DNA from: Boothiomyces macroporosus | Taxonomy: Eukaryota; Chytridiomycota; Chytridiomycetes; Rhizophydiales; Terramycetaceae | Length of the DNA: 64,000 bases | Assembly: GCA_027604185.1 (NCBI GenBank) | Contig: JADGKB010000022.1 | Span: 85,335 to 149,334, forward strand | Direction of reading: 5' to 3' | Shown here: positions 1 through 10,300 of the stretch, in pieces | Layout of the letters: every line of letters starts with the position of its first letter | How positions within the stretch are numbered: position 1 is the stretch's first letter | Made by a program: the position numbers and the translations under genes | Notes under the pieces: generated by a model | Told to the model about the DNA's origin: nothing | The model's database searches: none | What the model saw: only the letters and a program-made list of their open reading frames with translations

Positions 1-969
1 TCCTTGGCGAAGATGGTTCAAAAATCATATCTGGTTCAAGGCAAATATTATTAATCTAGTGATAATACTTGTCGCATTTGGGATACTGAAACTGCAGAAT
101 GCTTAGGCATCTTGGAAGGACATACATCGAGAATATGGGATATTTCTTGTCGTCCAGATGGCAAGTTTGTTGCGAGTGGCTCAGGCGACTCCACCGTAAA
201 GCTCTGGGATGTAAAGAACATTGGTGCTCCATGTGTATCTACTTTGCTTGGACATAGTGGGGATGTATATACCGTTCAATATCACCCTGTAGGGGTAATC
301 TCGTTATTAACAGTTAGGATTATTTGGCAACTGGTGGTTACGATAAGATTGTACGATTATATGATGTCGAACGAGAAACAATTACAAAAGCGTTTTCTGG
401 CCATACTCTGTCAGTTTCCAAAAGCATTTTTACCCCTTTGGGAAATCTAATCATCTCTGGATCGTACGTTGACTTGACTTTAGAAAGGATAATTCAATCA
501 AATTTTGGGATATTGTATCTGGGTTGTGTATTAAAACTATTTCTACTCATTTGGGTGAAGTTACCAACGTGGAGATGAGTTCAGACGGATACTACTTGCT
601 CAGTAGCTCAAAGGATAACTCTAATCGATTGTGGGATATTAGGATGGTACCTTTCACTTACCGTAGCTCAGAGCAATTCGAAAATTCAAAGGTCACCAAA
701 ATACATCAAAGAATTTCATTCGAGCATCCTTTGCGGGCGAATCGCTTATTGTTGGGGGCTCTGAAGTAAATAGCGTTAATTTTTAGGATGGAATAATATA
801 CGTATGGGACAGGGAAAATGGCAAAGTACTTCAGCGACTTCGCCATCACGGCGGCCTTGTGTACAATATGATTTGGAATAACAAGCAGTCATTATACCTA
901 AGTTGCTCTGAGGACCAATCCATGTGTACCTGGTGGTTTGACGAATCAAAACCAATTACATTAAAATAA
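1..969 (+). CDS. WD40-repeat protein, 3' part (5' end outside window)
   Basis: This is the C-terminal half of a WD40 beta-propeller protein, cut by the window start. Rejoined exons give at least six WD units, with blades ending in RIWD, KLWD, RLYD, KFWD, RLWD and YVWD. A distinctive segment reads KFKGHQNTSKNFIRASFAG, followed by LIVGGSEDGIIYVWD. Five introns of 19-23 nt are needed: 41-59 (a GC..AG intron), 295-317, 464-483, 647-666 and 766-786. Each restores a WD-consistent frame, for example CLG..LATGGYDKIVRLYD across 295-317. The stop is TAA at 967-969. WD40 proteins are scaffolds; the 'GHQNTSKNFIR' segment looks specific to one eukaryotic subfamily, but I cannot name it. I am confident of the fold and exon structure, not of the role. 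Confidence 0.85.
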
Positions 970-1019
970 TCATTTATTGGAATTCAAAGCTGATCAACCT
1001 TTGCTACCGCTGCCTATCA

Positions 1020-3006
1020 TCAATATATATTTACCTTTTCATTTTTCTTGTGCATAATCCTTTTCATTCTATCTGTCATCAAGTATGGTCGATTAGGGGA
1101 CCCATCGTTGATATCCAAATCTTCCAAAACAGACAAGAAAATAGTATCGATGGCCAAATGATAATTGCCAAAGAATATCGATGCAACCAGGTAAGTCTCC
1201 AAACTAACAAAAACTACTGTAATTGCTGGGAAATTAATTGGGTTCTTAAAAGCATCTGGTTTCCCTACAATAAAGCAGTATGCTCCAACGCAATTGGCTC
1301 CAATAACAATCAATTTAGTCAAGAAAAGGGTCGCGTCAGCAACATAGTTAACGGCTACAGTCTTTGCAGCGTTTCGTAATAAAAGCGCAGTCGCTGCACC
1401 AGCAGACTTGAAGAATGCCTTTCCAGTGATTGCGATAAACACGTAGGCGTTCTTGTTGACAAACTTTACAATTTTTTCAACGATTAACATACAGCATTGA
1501 GCACAAGCAACGATATACTTTAGAGCTTTTACTTTGCTTTTGCTGACCTTTTGTTGTAGATGGAACAGGAACAGCCTGATTAACTCTACAATGGTGATAA
1601 TTGCCGCTCCGAGTACCATTGACCCTAAATGATATCGAAATACTCTGCCCAAAGATCTCATCACAGGGAAGTGAATCTTTTTGGTTTTATCTGGCATCCA
1701 GTACCATTCAGCGACTGCTCCTGCAGCTGTAGTTTCAGAAATTGCAAAAATGGTGTAATAAGTCCATATGAATCCTGCAACATGGTAGTAAATCATATTT
1801 CTGGCATTCGCAGCGGATATTGTGCCAACTATTGGTACTGTGATATCGTTTGTGATCGTTGAAAGGTACAACAGGATAACCAAAAAGTAGACCATTAAAA
1901 TGAGAATTACAATGGACAAGAATACAGGTGTTATCGCTACCGTTAAAAATCAAATACTCAGGCCAGGCAGTTTTCTAAATGCGGCAGATGCTTCATTGAT
2001 AATTTCGATTGCCATTGAAATCCTCTTGACCATTACAATGGTAATCAAAAGTAGGATGCCGGCGATTACCGCAACAGTAACAAAAAAGGCAAACGAAGCT
2101 GTGACTTCATTTTGTTGAATTGGCGTAGCAGAGTTGAAGAAGGAAATATTAGCAACCACCTGATGGCCGATATTAATAACTCCATTTGCAGTGCTGTTTG
2201 TTTCATAAGCAACTTTCCTTGACTGCCAGTAAAAGTACAATGCCACAGCACTTCCGACAGCAATGCAATTCACCAGGATTAGTGTTATCCAAACAAAAAT
2301 TCCCACTATGAACTGGGCAATAAAGAGCCAAATAAAGGAAAATATAATCGCAGTCCCCGCACAAACCAATAATAACGGCCATGTATTCTGCAAATCTGCG
2401 AGAACCATGAAGCTGTATTTTGAACCCGAGGTAATTATCGTTTCCAAATTGATTGTAACATTTCCAGTTTGGATACTAGTTCCATTCAGCACGCTGACTG
2501 GAATTGGTTCTGTAGGAATACATCGTGAAATAACTGGGGTTGATGCATATGTGAATGCAGCACAAGTTCCATCGTAAACAAGCGAGGCAATGTTACTCGC
2601 GGTGGGGGTTATGCCATATTGGCAAAGCGCATTGGCAGGATCAGTAATTACCTGTGTAACATTTGGACATGACGGTAGACAAATGTAGGTAGCATTAGTC
2701 AAATCTGCAAGCTGAGTTGGATTGATGAAATACAAAACGGGGTTCTTGCTTTGATCAGCATAGGAATTATTCTTTCCAACGTTATTTACTCCACAAAAGT
2801 TGCCCAGATAATCCTTTGGAACCCTGCAAATTAGTACAAGGATACTCTAATTCTTTCAAATCACCATTCGTAACCGCAATTTGACAGACAAAGAACATTC
2901 CGATCCAGAAAACGATGAATAAGAGCAGACACCATATATCACGACATTTTCTAGTTCTTGATACACCAGCAGACAACTGCGTATTTGGCGATAGCTCGCC
3001 GCCCAT
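1020..3006 (-). CDS. Choline transporter-like (CTL/SLC44) membrane protein
   Basis: This is a polytopic plasma-membrane or organelle protein of about 647 residues, the usual CTL length. It begins MGGELSPNT, has a first TM near residue 25 (CLLLFIVFWIGMFFVCQIAV), a long Cys-rich luminal loop with N-glycosylation sites, and then a block of TM helices. The C-terminal part carries the family signature EDLDINDGSPNRPYLMTD. Two introns, 2824-2845 (22 nt) and 1937-1957 (21 nt), join three ORFs. The first replaces an early stop with the frame KELEVPKDYLGNFCGVNN, which is typical of the post-TM1 loop. CTL proteins transport choline or related cations; which substrate applies here cannot be seen. The neighbour at 3065 is on the same strand. 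Confidence 0.88.
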
Positions 3007-3064
3007 TTGAATTTAGTTCAAGTTGTTTACGCGTCATGATGTAATTTTAAAAATACAGTATATA

Positions 3065-4841
3065 TTATAGCAAGCCCAATTCTTTCATTTTTCTCCTTGT
3101 AGTTGCCATTCGTTTATCCACCTCATCCAACAATGATTCAAGTTCATTTTGTTTCTGCCTTGATTTAGCACCAGTTGATGGAATCCTGCTCAATTCCGCA
3201 ATAAGCTTAACTTAACTAGTATTTACCTTGGATTTCTCGTCAGACAAACTTTTCAAATCGTTTTCAAGTTCTTCCTTTTGCTCATAATAATAAGAATGTG
3301 CTGACGGTTCATGTGTAATTGGAGATATCGAAGGATGATTCTTTTGAGCTTTAAAATTAGGAGTTGACATTGTGGATCGTAATTTCTTGTCGTTCGCTGG
3401 CAAAGGCGACTTTACAAATCCAGGATATGGAGATTTTCTTAAATGCTCAAAATTCCGATTGACAATATCATCTGAGGCTTCAGAGTTTAATTTTTCTGAG
3501 GGAGGTCTGTGGTAAGCCCATTTGTTAGTAAGAGGAGGTTTGGTGTGCGTTTCTTGTTTACTCCTTAACTCTTCATTCTCTTGTTTCAAATCTTGAACTA
3601 ATACCTAAATAAGATAAAAGCTACCATTAGAGACTCTACGTCATATTTGGCTTGATTGAGCTGCTCTAATAACTTTGCGTCGCTTGTTTTGCCAGTGGTT
3701 GGATTAAACTGGAACCTTCTTAGTGAACTTTGCAAACTTTCATTCTCTGCTTGCAAATCCCTAAATATTAGCCATATTTACTCAATAATGAGCTGCTGCG
3801 ATTGTATTTTCCTTGAAAACAGTTCAAAATCGGCTTCCTTCTTCATGCTTATTTTCTAAGTAAGATGCAGCTTACCCTGCTATGTTCATATCTGGAATTT
3901 AGTAGCTCATAGTCCATTGAAAGATTTTCCAAGTTATTTTTTAGTTGGGAATTCTCATCAGATAATTCTAGATCAATAAACATGTGCCTCTATTCCTTTC
4001 TTGCATATCCAAATAAGCACCTTGCAACTCTTGAAGATCAAATATCAGCTCATTTATCTTTAAATTTGCCTCATCTTCAAGTTTGTGACTGTTTTGAAGT
4101 AGCGCATGGATATTCTGATTTTCATTATCCAAATCAATCGTCATTCTTTGGGCAATTTCCAACTGCGTGTGAGACAGTGCATACCTGTGACTCAAGCTCG
4201 ACGATTCGAGATTGGTAATTTTGTAAAGATATTTCCTGAATATTTGCTTGACTTTCTTTATCAGAAAATTCACGTTCAACAACAGGTTCAGGTTCTGGAT
4301 CCAGCCGTACGCTTTCTACTTCTTGCAGTGGTACAAGAATATCGGAATATTGGGACTGCACTTGATCCAGGTTATGATCCATTGAAACAGTTCCATCTGG
4401 ATTCAGTTGGTAATTCGAGTGCTTTAAATTGCGATCCATATCCGCTGTTTCATCTTCAATCACAATACTGGAATCAGCAATCTGTGTGGTTTCTGGTGTA
4501 GTATTTGCTTTTATTGGTGGAGTCCTTTGCACTCTAGGAGGCGACACTATTATTGTTTCAGCAACGTCTTTTTCTCCCAGTGAAATGGTTTGGAATTCCA
4601 CAAGAATATCCTGAGATGTAATTTGAGGCGACTGGTTTGGAGTTTCATTCGCTTCGTTTCCGACTGTAGAAAGCGACTGTGTATCAACTGAAATATTGGT
4701 TTTGCTGTTGTGAACTTGAAATTCTGTTTCCAAATCCTCCTCACTGTCGGATAATATCGCCTTGGATTTTTTGGACCTCAGCAATGATAAACCCCATGAT
4801 TTTCTATTTGGCTTGCTGTTTGAATTTTTCAGTTTGAACAT
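3065..4841 (-). CDS. Coiled-coil protein of unknown function, six short introns
   Basis: This is a hydrophilic protein of roughly 550 residues starting MFKLKNSNSKPNRKSWG. The N-terminal third is acidic and Ser/Thr-rich (SDSEEDLETEF, many SP/TP sites), so it is probably disordered and phosphorylated. From about residue 200 it becomes a long heptad-type coiled coil (SRIVELESQ, LELSDENSQLKNNLENL, KLLEQLNQAKYDVESL), and it ends LDEVDKRMATTRRKMKELGLL. Six introns: 4163-4184 (22), 3968-3987 (20, GC..AG), 3856-3875 (20), 3761-3781 (21), 3605-3624 (20) and 3206-3226 (21). Each rescues an otherwise terminated frame, and the heptad pattern continues across them. I do not recognise a family; a cytoskeletal or Golgi-tether role is only a guess from architecture. 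Confidence 0.75.
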
Positions 4842-5004
4842 TCTGGAGAAAAAAAGTCTGAAACGCTGGACAATTTTTATCCTGATGCATGCATTGAAAT
4901 ACAATCTTGGCTCTATACACGGAATAGATCGTCCTGTTTACTGGTCTTGGAATCAGAAATTAATCAATCTTTTTATTCACAGAATCTTATACACAGACCA
5001 TATC

Positions 5005-6854
5005 TTAGGAAAAATTAAAGGAAGGCTGTTCCCAATTCATTGGCCTTGGTCCCTGAACTTTTGAAATTTCAGGTGGAGAATCTGATTGATTACTCACAGC
5101 AGGTGGCCTATATGGTAAAGCTGGACCATTAGAGGCAACGACTAGATCTGCATATTGCCCATCTTCGGCCATAGAGCTGTCCTGATCCTTTGGAGGAACC
5201 TTGGGCTTTTCATTTGAAAAGGATTTCTGCCATCGGTAAATAAAGAATGCAAATCCAATCGTGAATAGGATGGCAAAGATTAGATATCCAATGAATATTG
5301 TGCCCCAGATTCCAGAGCCTGCTGAATAGACCAACTCTGAGTTTTGTGGAGAAGTGTAGTAAGCAACCACAGCTGAAGCCCAAAACACCATGATGAATCC
5401 CAAAGTTCTTATATAGTTGATGATGATTGCATAAGTAGAGCCAATGACCACATTATATAGAACCAAGATAAAGAAGATGATGCATGTAAAAGCCCCTCTT
5501 GTTGATGAATATTCTGGTTTGGGAAACATGCAATACAATATCAACAAAAACAAGGACGAACTCTTGATGATTAATTCAGACTTTGAAGTAACTGTAATCA
5601 CTCCTTTCTCAGAGTGCGAATCTTGAACAATCCTGATGTAAATAGTCAACTTACTTGCAAGTGGTAAAAAGAAGGAATGCCAAGGTGAATCCTAGTAATC
5701 CAAGTAAAGCATTTGAAGTTGGCTGCAAGTCGTGAATCGAGCTGCATTCTTGTGCTCTTAAATTTGAGCTTTCGCCAAAGGTTTTAAAGATACTGGGCCA
5801 GATTGGTGTGGTATTGTCTGCAAGACACCCCAAGTATGACAACAATGAATTTAATATAACCAAATAGAGCACATCAATTAGTGGGAAAAAAACTATTATC
5901 CAAGGACCACTGACCAATTTACCCACCTTTTTTGATAGCTTGCTTGGGAAATAGCGGATTACATGTGATATAATAACAGCCGCTGTAGCTGCAATTGCTG
6001 CTATAAAACCTGTCCACCAGGACAATACAAAAATCACCGAATTTAAGCTATTGTTGGATGTTCCACTTGAAAATACAGAGATTATTCCTTTAACTACATT
6101 TAATATCCACCTGGTAGAAGATCCTTGTGTTGTTTCCAAACTTGAAAGAAAACTTTGAGAGCTGAATAGATCCCTCATAGGGAATGACATGAGTTGTATG
6201 AACTCAAATGCTAATACTATGCATTTTACAATATTGAAATTGGTCCTATTGACTTTATCAAATACTGGGTGAATATGAGTAATCTTGCGATTGTATCGAA
6301 ACCAGATTTTTCTCTTTGATGTTTGGGTTTTCTTTCTAATTTCTACCTGCCCTATTATTAGACTGGTTCTACATTTGAAAAAGGCGTACGATCGACAGAG
6401 ATAGTATCCTATCAGACCAACGAAAAACATTGCCAGTCCCCACCTGATTTCGCTGTCTTTTCTCTTTGACAAATCCTGTGGGTCTATTGATGACAATCCA
6501 TTAATCAAAAATATTATCCCAAATAAAAAGCAGCCGGCGAATCCTATGCTTACAAATTTAGATGGCTTCAGAAAATACTTGCGAATCGATAGAGTTGGTG
6601 TTAGAAATATCCGAATGAATTCATGGAAATTGGACACAAACTTGTCAGAATGTCGATATGCTTCAGCTAGATACTGAATTAATTCAGTTTACCAGTTCGT
6701 CTCTTTCTCTTGCCAGGTAATACTTTCCCAAATCCAAATAAATCTGTACTCCTAGAAAAATTGCAACTCCAAACACAAGAAACAATAAATACCCAATGCC
6801 TTCTTTAAACTGGCTTTCATTCAGTATGATGGCACTTGAGCTGTATGCACTCAT
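5005..6854 (-). CDS. Polytopic membrane protein D (first copy of D/E module)
   Basis: This protein has about ten TM segments and a paralogue at 29846-32302. It starts MSAYSSSAIILNES. It has one N-terminal TM, a short cytoplasmic stretch, a TM pair (SIGFAGCFLFGIIFLI; LAMFFVGLIGYYLC), a central block with FPMRDLF, then PWIIVFFPLIDVLYLVILNS and NTTPIWPS. The C-terminal TM block contains KSELIIKSSSLFLLILYCM and YNVVIGSTY. The cytoplasmic tail ends QGPRPMNWEQPSFNFS. Introns are 6674-6692 (19 nt) and 5633-5654 (22 nt). It lies 76 bp downstream of the prominin-like gene, on the same strand. I do not recognise the family; the layout is loosely like large amoebozoan/fungal sensory membrane proteins (TmcB type), which is weak. 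The paralogue proves it is a conserved protein. Confidence 0.75.
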
Positions 6855-6930
6855 TTCCAAGGGAACTTTTTCAACTAGCCCAAAGCCAGTGTTTCACAAG
6901 TTATCAAAACAATTATTTTTATTCAACCAT

Positions 6931-9559
6931 CTAGAATACCATTGGAGAATCTTCGTCATCGTCCATTGGGTGGGTTTTGCTTTTCTTGACAGCAGCAGCT
7001 TGCTATGATTAACTCCAATTACCTTCTTCTTGCCCTTTTTCTTGCCTTCTTCAGGTTCTTCAGGGTCAATTTTAAAGTATTTAGCAAACAGTCTGTTTGA
7101 AGCGTAGATCAGGGCAGGGATTGAGATAGCAGCAACAAATCCTAGCAGGGCGTAAGAGAGCCAGAGAGCGTCGAGTCCACCACTACATTAAATAATGTTA
7201 CAGTAATTGACCGCAAATAGCATCCTGCACTGCATTAATATTGTTTGCCAAGTCATAGCACTGTAATGAGTTGTAGAGCGTGGTTTGGATTGTGGTCAAG
7301 CTTGTGAGAATATTAGCTTTGACGCTGGTAACTACTGTAGTCAGCTAGCGGTTAGAAGAATAGTACATTTGCTGAGGCGTTTCCGGCAAAGTAAGTTATT
7401 CCAGTAATAGAGTAATTATAGTAATCTGGAATAGTAAGCGCAGTGGTCTAATTTAGCATATAGTTACTTGCAACGTATTGACACTTGTTTTCAGCGTAGT
7501 AACTTGGTCTCCCATTGTATTTGTGGAAGAAATAAGTTGATCAATAATACCACCAGAGTTTGCTAACTGCCCAATCAGGGTTTGTGCATTTGCCACTTGG
7601 GAATTAAATTGATTGATGGAGTTTGTAATATCTGATGAATTTGGACTTCCTGGTTGATAAGTAAACAAGGTTTGGTTAACCTGGCTGGGAGCTGGCAAGC
7701 TGTTATTCAACGAAATTAAATTTGTTTTCAAATTAGGCAAGGTAGTGTTTGCCAAGGTATTCAAAGCAGTCAAATTCAATCCAGAAAGATCCAAACTGGT
7801 CAGGTTAGAAAGCTGACTGGTAGGGCTGTTGGACAAAGTCAAGACACTATTCAAGTTCCACCCGTTGGACAAAGAGGAAAAGTTTAGAGAATTGATTTGG
7901 GTACTTGCTTGTGAAGTAATATTCACTTGGCTTGAATTAATCAGTCCCAAATTAACAGCAATGGTAATCAAGGAAGCATTTTGAGCGCATTGCGTCCTGG
8001 CAGTGGAAAATTCATTGATAGATTGCTGCATACTAGGGGAAAGAGCACTAGAATTAGCAATAAGCGGAGGATTTGTTTCAAAAACTACATAGCATACTAG
8101 GTTAGAAAATACTAACCATCTCCCAAAACCAAAGCTAATACGAACATTACGATAGCAAACAGCTGAATCAACAGATAGAATGGAGTAATACACAAATTGC
8201 ATCTAAATTAGTAAGCACAAACCCTTTCACTGCATGCGCACGTTTTAAACCCAATCCAAATGAAAATACAACCAAAATAAAGAGAATCAAACTGCTAAGA
8301 GCAATCATACCATCTGCTCTGTAAGATTCATAACTAACAACTTGATTGTAATTTTGGTTTACAGTGTTAATTCCCCCAGAAATAGACGTGTCCAAACTAC
8401 TTTGCATGGAAGCGATGGACGAAGTGATGCTGTTCTGTGCGCTTGTCAAGGAAGATTCAGCAGATCCTTTAAAAGCTAATTTAAATATGTATTACAGCTT
8501 CCCGCGGAGGTAATTTGTTGTTTCACATTGACAGTAAGAGTAGTGACTATTCCCTGAATTTGAACCGCAAATGCAGTAAGATTAGGCATATTGTTTAAAC
8601 TGCTCATAGTACTGGCACCATCTGGAGCTTGGTTGATTTGCGTTTGAGCGTTGGAAGCTAAACTCGCAATATTTCCTGCACTGATCGCATTGGTCAATTT
8701 AAATTGATCAGTTCCATTGATGATTTGTTGATAGCTGGCCCACACCGAGATTATCGAACTAATATTTGTAACGGCTAAATTAGCAGCAATTACTTGTTGC
8801 CAAATTGTTTACATTAGATACCAGGCTTGTTTTAGTAGTTGAAATGTTATTACCATTACCAATCAAAACCACCACCTGATTCTGGGTACTATTCATGGCG
8901 TTAGCAAGGCTGTTCATGTTTTGGACGACACCCAGTGTATATAAAGCTGAAAAATCGACTGCGGAAGTAGTAGCATCAATTGAATTGTTGATTAATACTT
9001 CAATTGAATTAAACGCCGTGTTGATTGCAGGATTAATCGCATCTACTATCAACCCCGCGCTTGACAGTGTACCATCAATGCTAGTCTGTAAACTTTTGAC
9101 TGTACTATCTAAAGAATTTCCTCCTGTGAAACTGGTTAACGCGCAAACACTATTATCAAAGTCATTAGTACAGGTAGACAATGTAAATCAAAATAATCCA
9201 GAAAATTCCAATCGCTTTTTGGGTTGCACTGGATTTAGTTTTCCTGGCGTGCTTCTGCCGAATACTTTTCATGCAGCAACATAAAGCGCAGCATTGGAAG
9301 AGACACGCGAATAACGTCCACAATAACGAAAGAACCAAGATAGCAAGCAATATCCCGGCTCCCTTGATGTTAAATGTATCATTACCAAGTAGTAGCTTGT
9401 TGCCTTTGAAGTATCCACGTATTGGCCATTGCCAGTAGTTGCTATGGGAAAAGTATTTCCACTTCTCGTAGCAATTCTAATACTCTTGGCTAAGCTGACC
9501 CATGCACCTAGCCCGTATCCTAAGTTTGAATAAACAACATTTATTGCGGAGGTATTCAT
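6931..9559 (-). CDS. Prominin-like pentaspan membrane glycoprotein (first copy)
   Basis: Eleven exons give a protein of about 800 residues with prominin topology: short N-terminal ectodomain; TM1 (GILLAILVLSLLWTLFACL) running into a Cys cluster CCALCCC; TM2 (AIGIFWIILIYIVYLVCAL); a large glycosylated loop; TM3 (MIALSSLILFILVVFSFGLG); TM4 (FYLLIQLFAIVMFVLALVLG); a second Asn/Ser/Thr-rich loop; TM5 (SYALLGFVAAISIPALIYAS); and a Lys-rich tail ending DDDEDSPMVF. Introns: 9363-9385, 9150-9171, 8775-8793, 8476-8495, 8203-8222, 8097-8116, 7448-7467, 7345-7366, 7183-7201 and 7003-7022, all 19-23 nt. Prominins sit in plasma-membrane protrusions and bind sterol. The Cys cluster after TM1 and the five TMs support this family over tweety or PRM1. 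Paralogue at 32451-35579. Confidence 0.78.
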
Positions 9560-10010
9560 GCCTGAATTCAGAAAGTATAATTTTCTTCTGTTGAACTTAT
9601 ACTATGCTCTGACGTCATGACGTGTCGAGTTTAGACTGTTAATCTAAATAGAACCTTCGATCCTTCCATCTGTATTCTTTTATTCATACCAGTTGGCACT
9701 CATTCTGGGTAAATTTCCTGGTAGCTTTCTCGGTGCAATTCACTTTTCTTGTCGTGACCAAGCACTAGCCTCAACAAGACATTGTCAATAGTAACTATGG
9801 ATAACTAATAACTCATTAAATGATATCTCTCTCGGAAATTCGAGAATTTCAACCTTATAAATCAGTGCACCTCATTGACCTATTTTGCAGGTGGTGAATG
9901 GCAGCTGGATTTAAGTTGATTAATGGCTACCAATCTGTTTCCATGGCCGATGGAGCGATGGTGGGTCCAAAGATTTTCCAAAGCCAAAATTATTTTTCAA
10001 TCATCAGAAA
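9560..10010. other. Intergenic region upstream of QCR10 and of the prominin-like gene
   Basis: This 450-bp gap separates the divergent starts of the prominin-like gene (minus) and the QCR10-like gene (plus), so it should hold both promoters. It contains a short plus-strand ORF at 9899-10018 (MAAGFKLINGYQSVS...) that runs into the QCR10 start in another frame. It has no recognisable domain and could be a 5' leader ORF or chance. I see no tRNA, repeat or other gene. Confidence 0.4.
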
Positions 10011-10275
10011 ATGGTTTTAGCTCAAAAATGGTTAACCACTGCCCCATGGATTCGTTCCACCTTGTCAGTATCTCATCCACAAAAAATTAAAGCATCGTAA
10101 CATATTAATTAACATCAGGATTCCATCGTATGCAGGATGGGGTGCAGCAGTAGGAATTTTAGCATTATTTTTCGTAGAAGTCACACCGCTATTCCGAAGG
10201 GAAGTATTCGCCAAAATCCCAGTCGTAGGAGGGTTCTGGCAAAAGAAGCTCGAAGACAGAGCAAGAGCTGATTAA
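10011..10275 (+). CDS. QCR10: Ubiquinol-cytochrome c reductase subunit 10 (QCR10-like)
   Basis: This is a small subunit of mitochondrial complex III, about 80 residues, close to the yeast protein (77). The protein starts MVLAQKWLTTAPWIRST. A 22-nt intron (10097-10118) leads into SYAGWGAAVGILALFFVEVT, the single TM of the family, followed by PLFRREVFAKIPVVGGFWQ, which matches the family pattern of basic residues then KIP..G. The start is the ATG at 10011; an upstream ORF in another frame lacks similarity. The stop is 26 bp before the apyrase start. The subunit is nuclear-encoded in fungi and poorly conserved, so the call rests on the TM, the KIP..G motif and the size. Confidence 0.75.
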
Positions 10276-10300
10276 ATAAATTCATTTAGTTTACTTTCAA

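Noticed and set aside
9600..9680. A tRNA-Asn-like hairpin (TTAGA, loop CTGTTAA, TCTAA at 9631-9647) followed by TTCGATCC.
   Set aside because: The anticodon arm is good, but the T-arm stem and the acceptor stem do not pair, and the D-arm lacks GG. It is too weak to call a tRNA.
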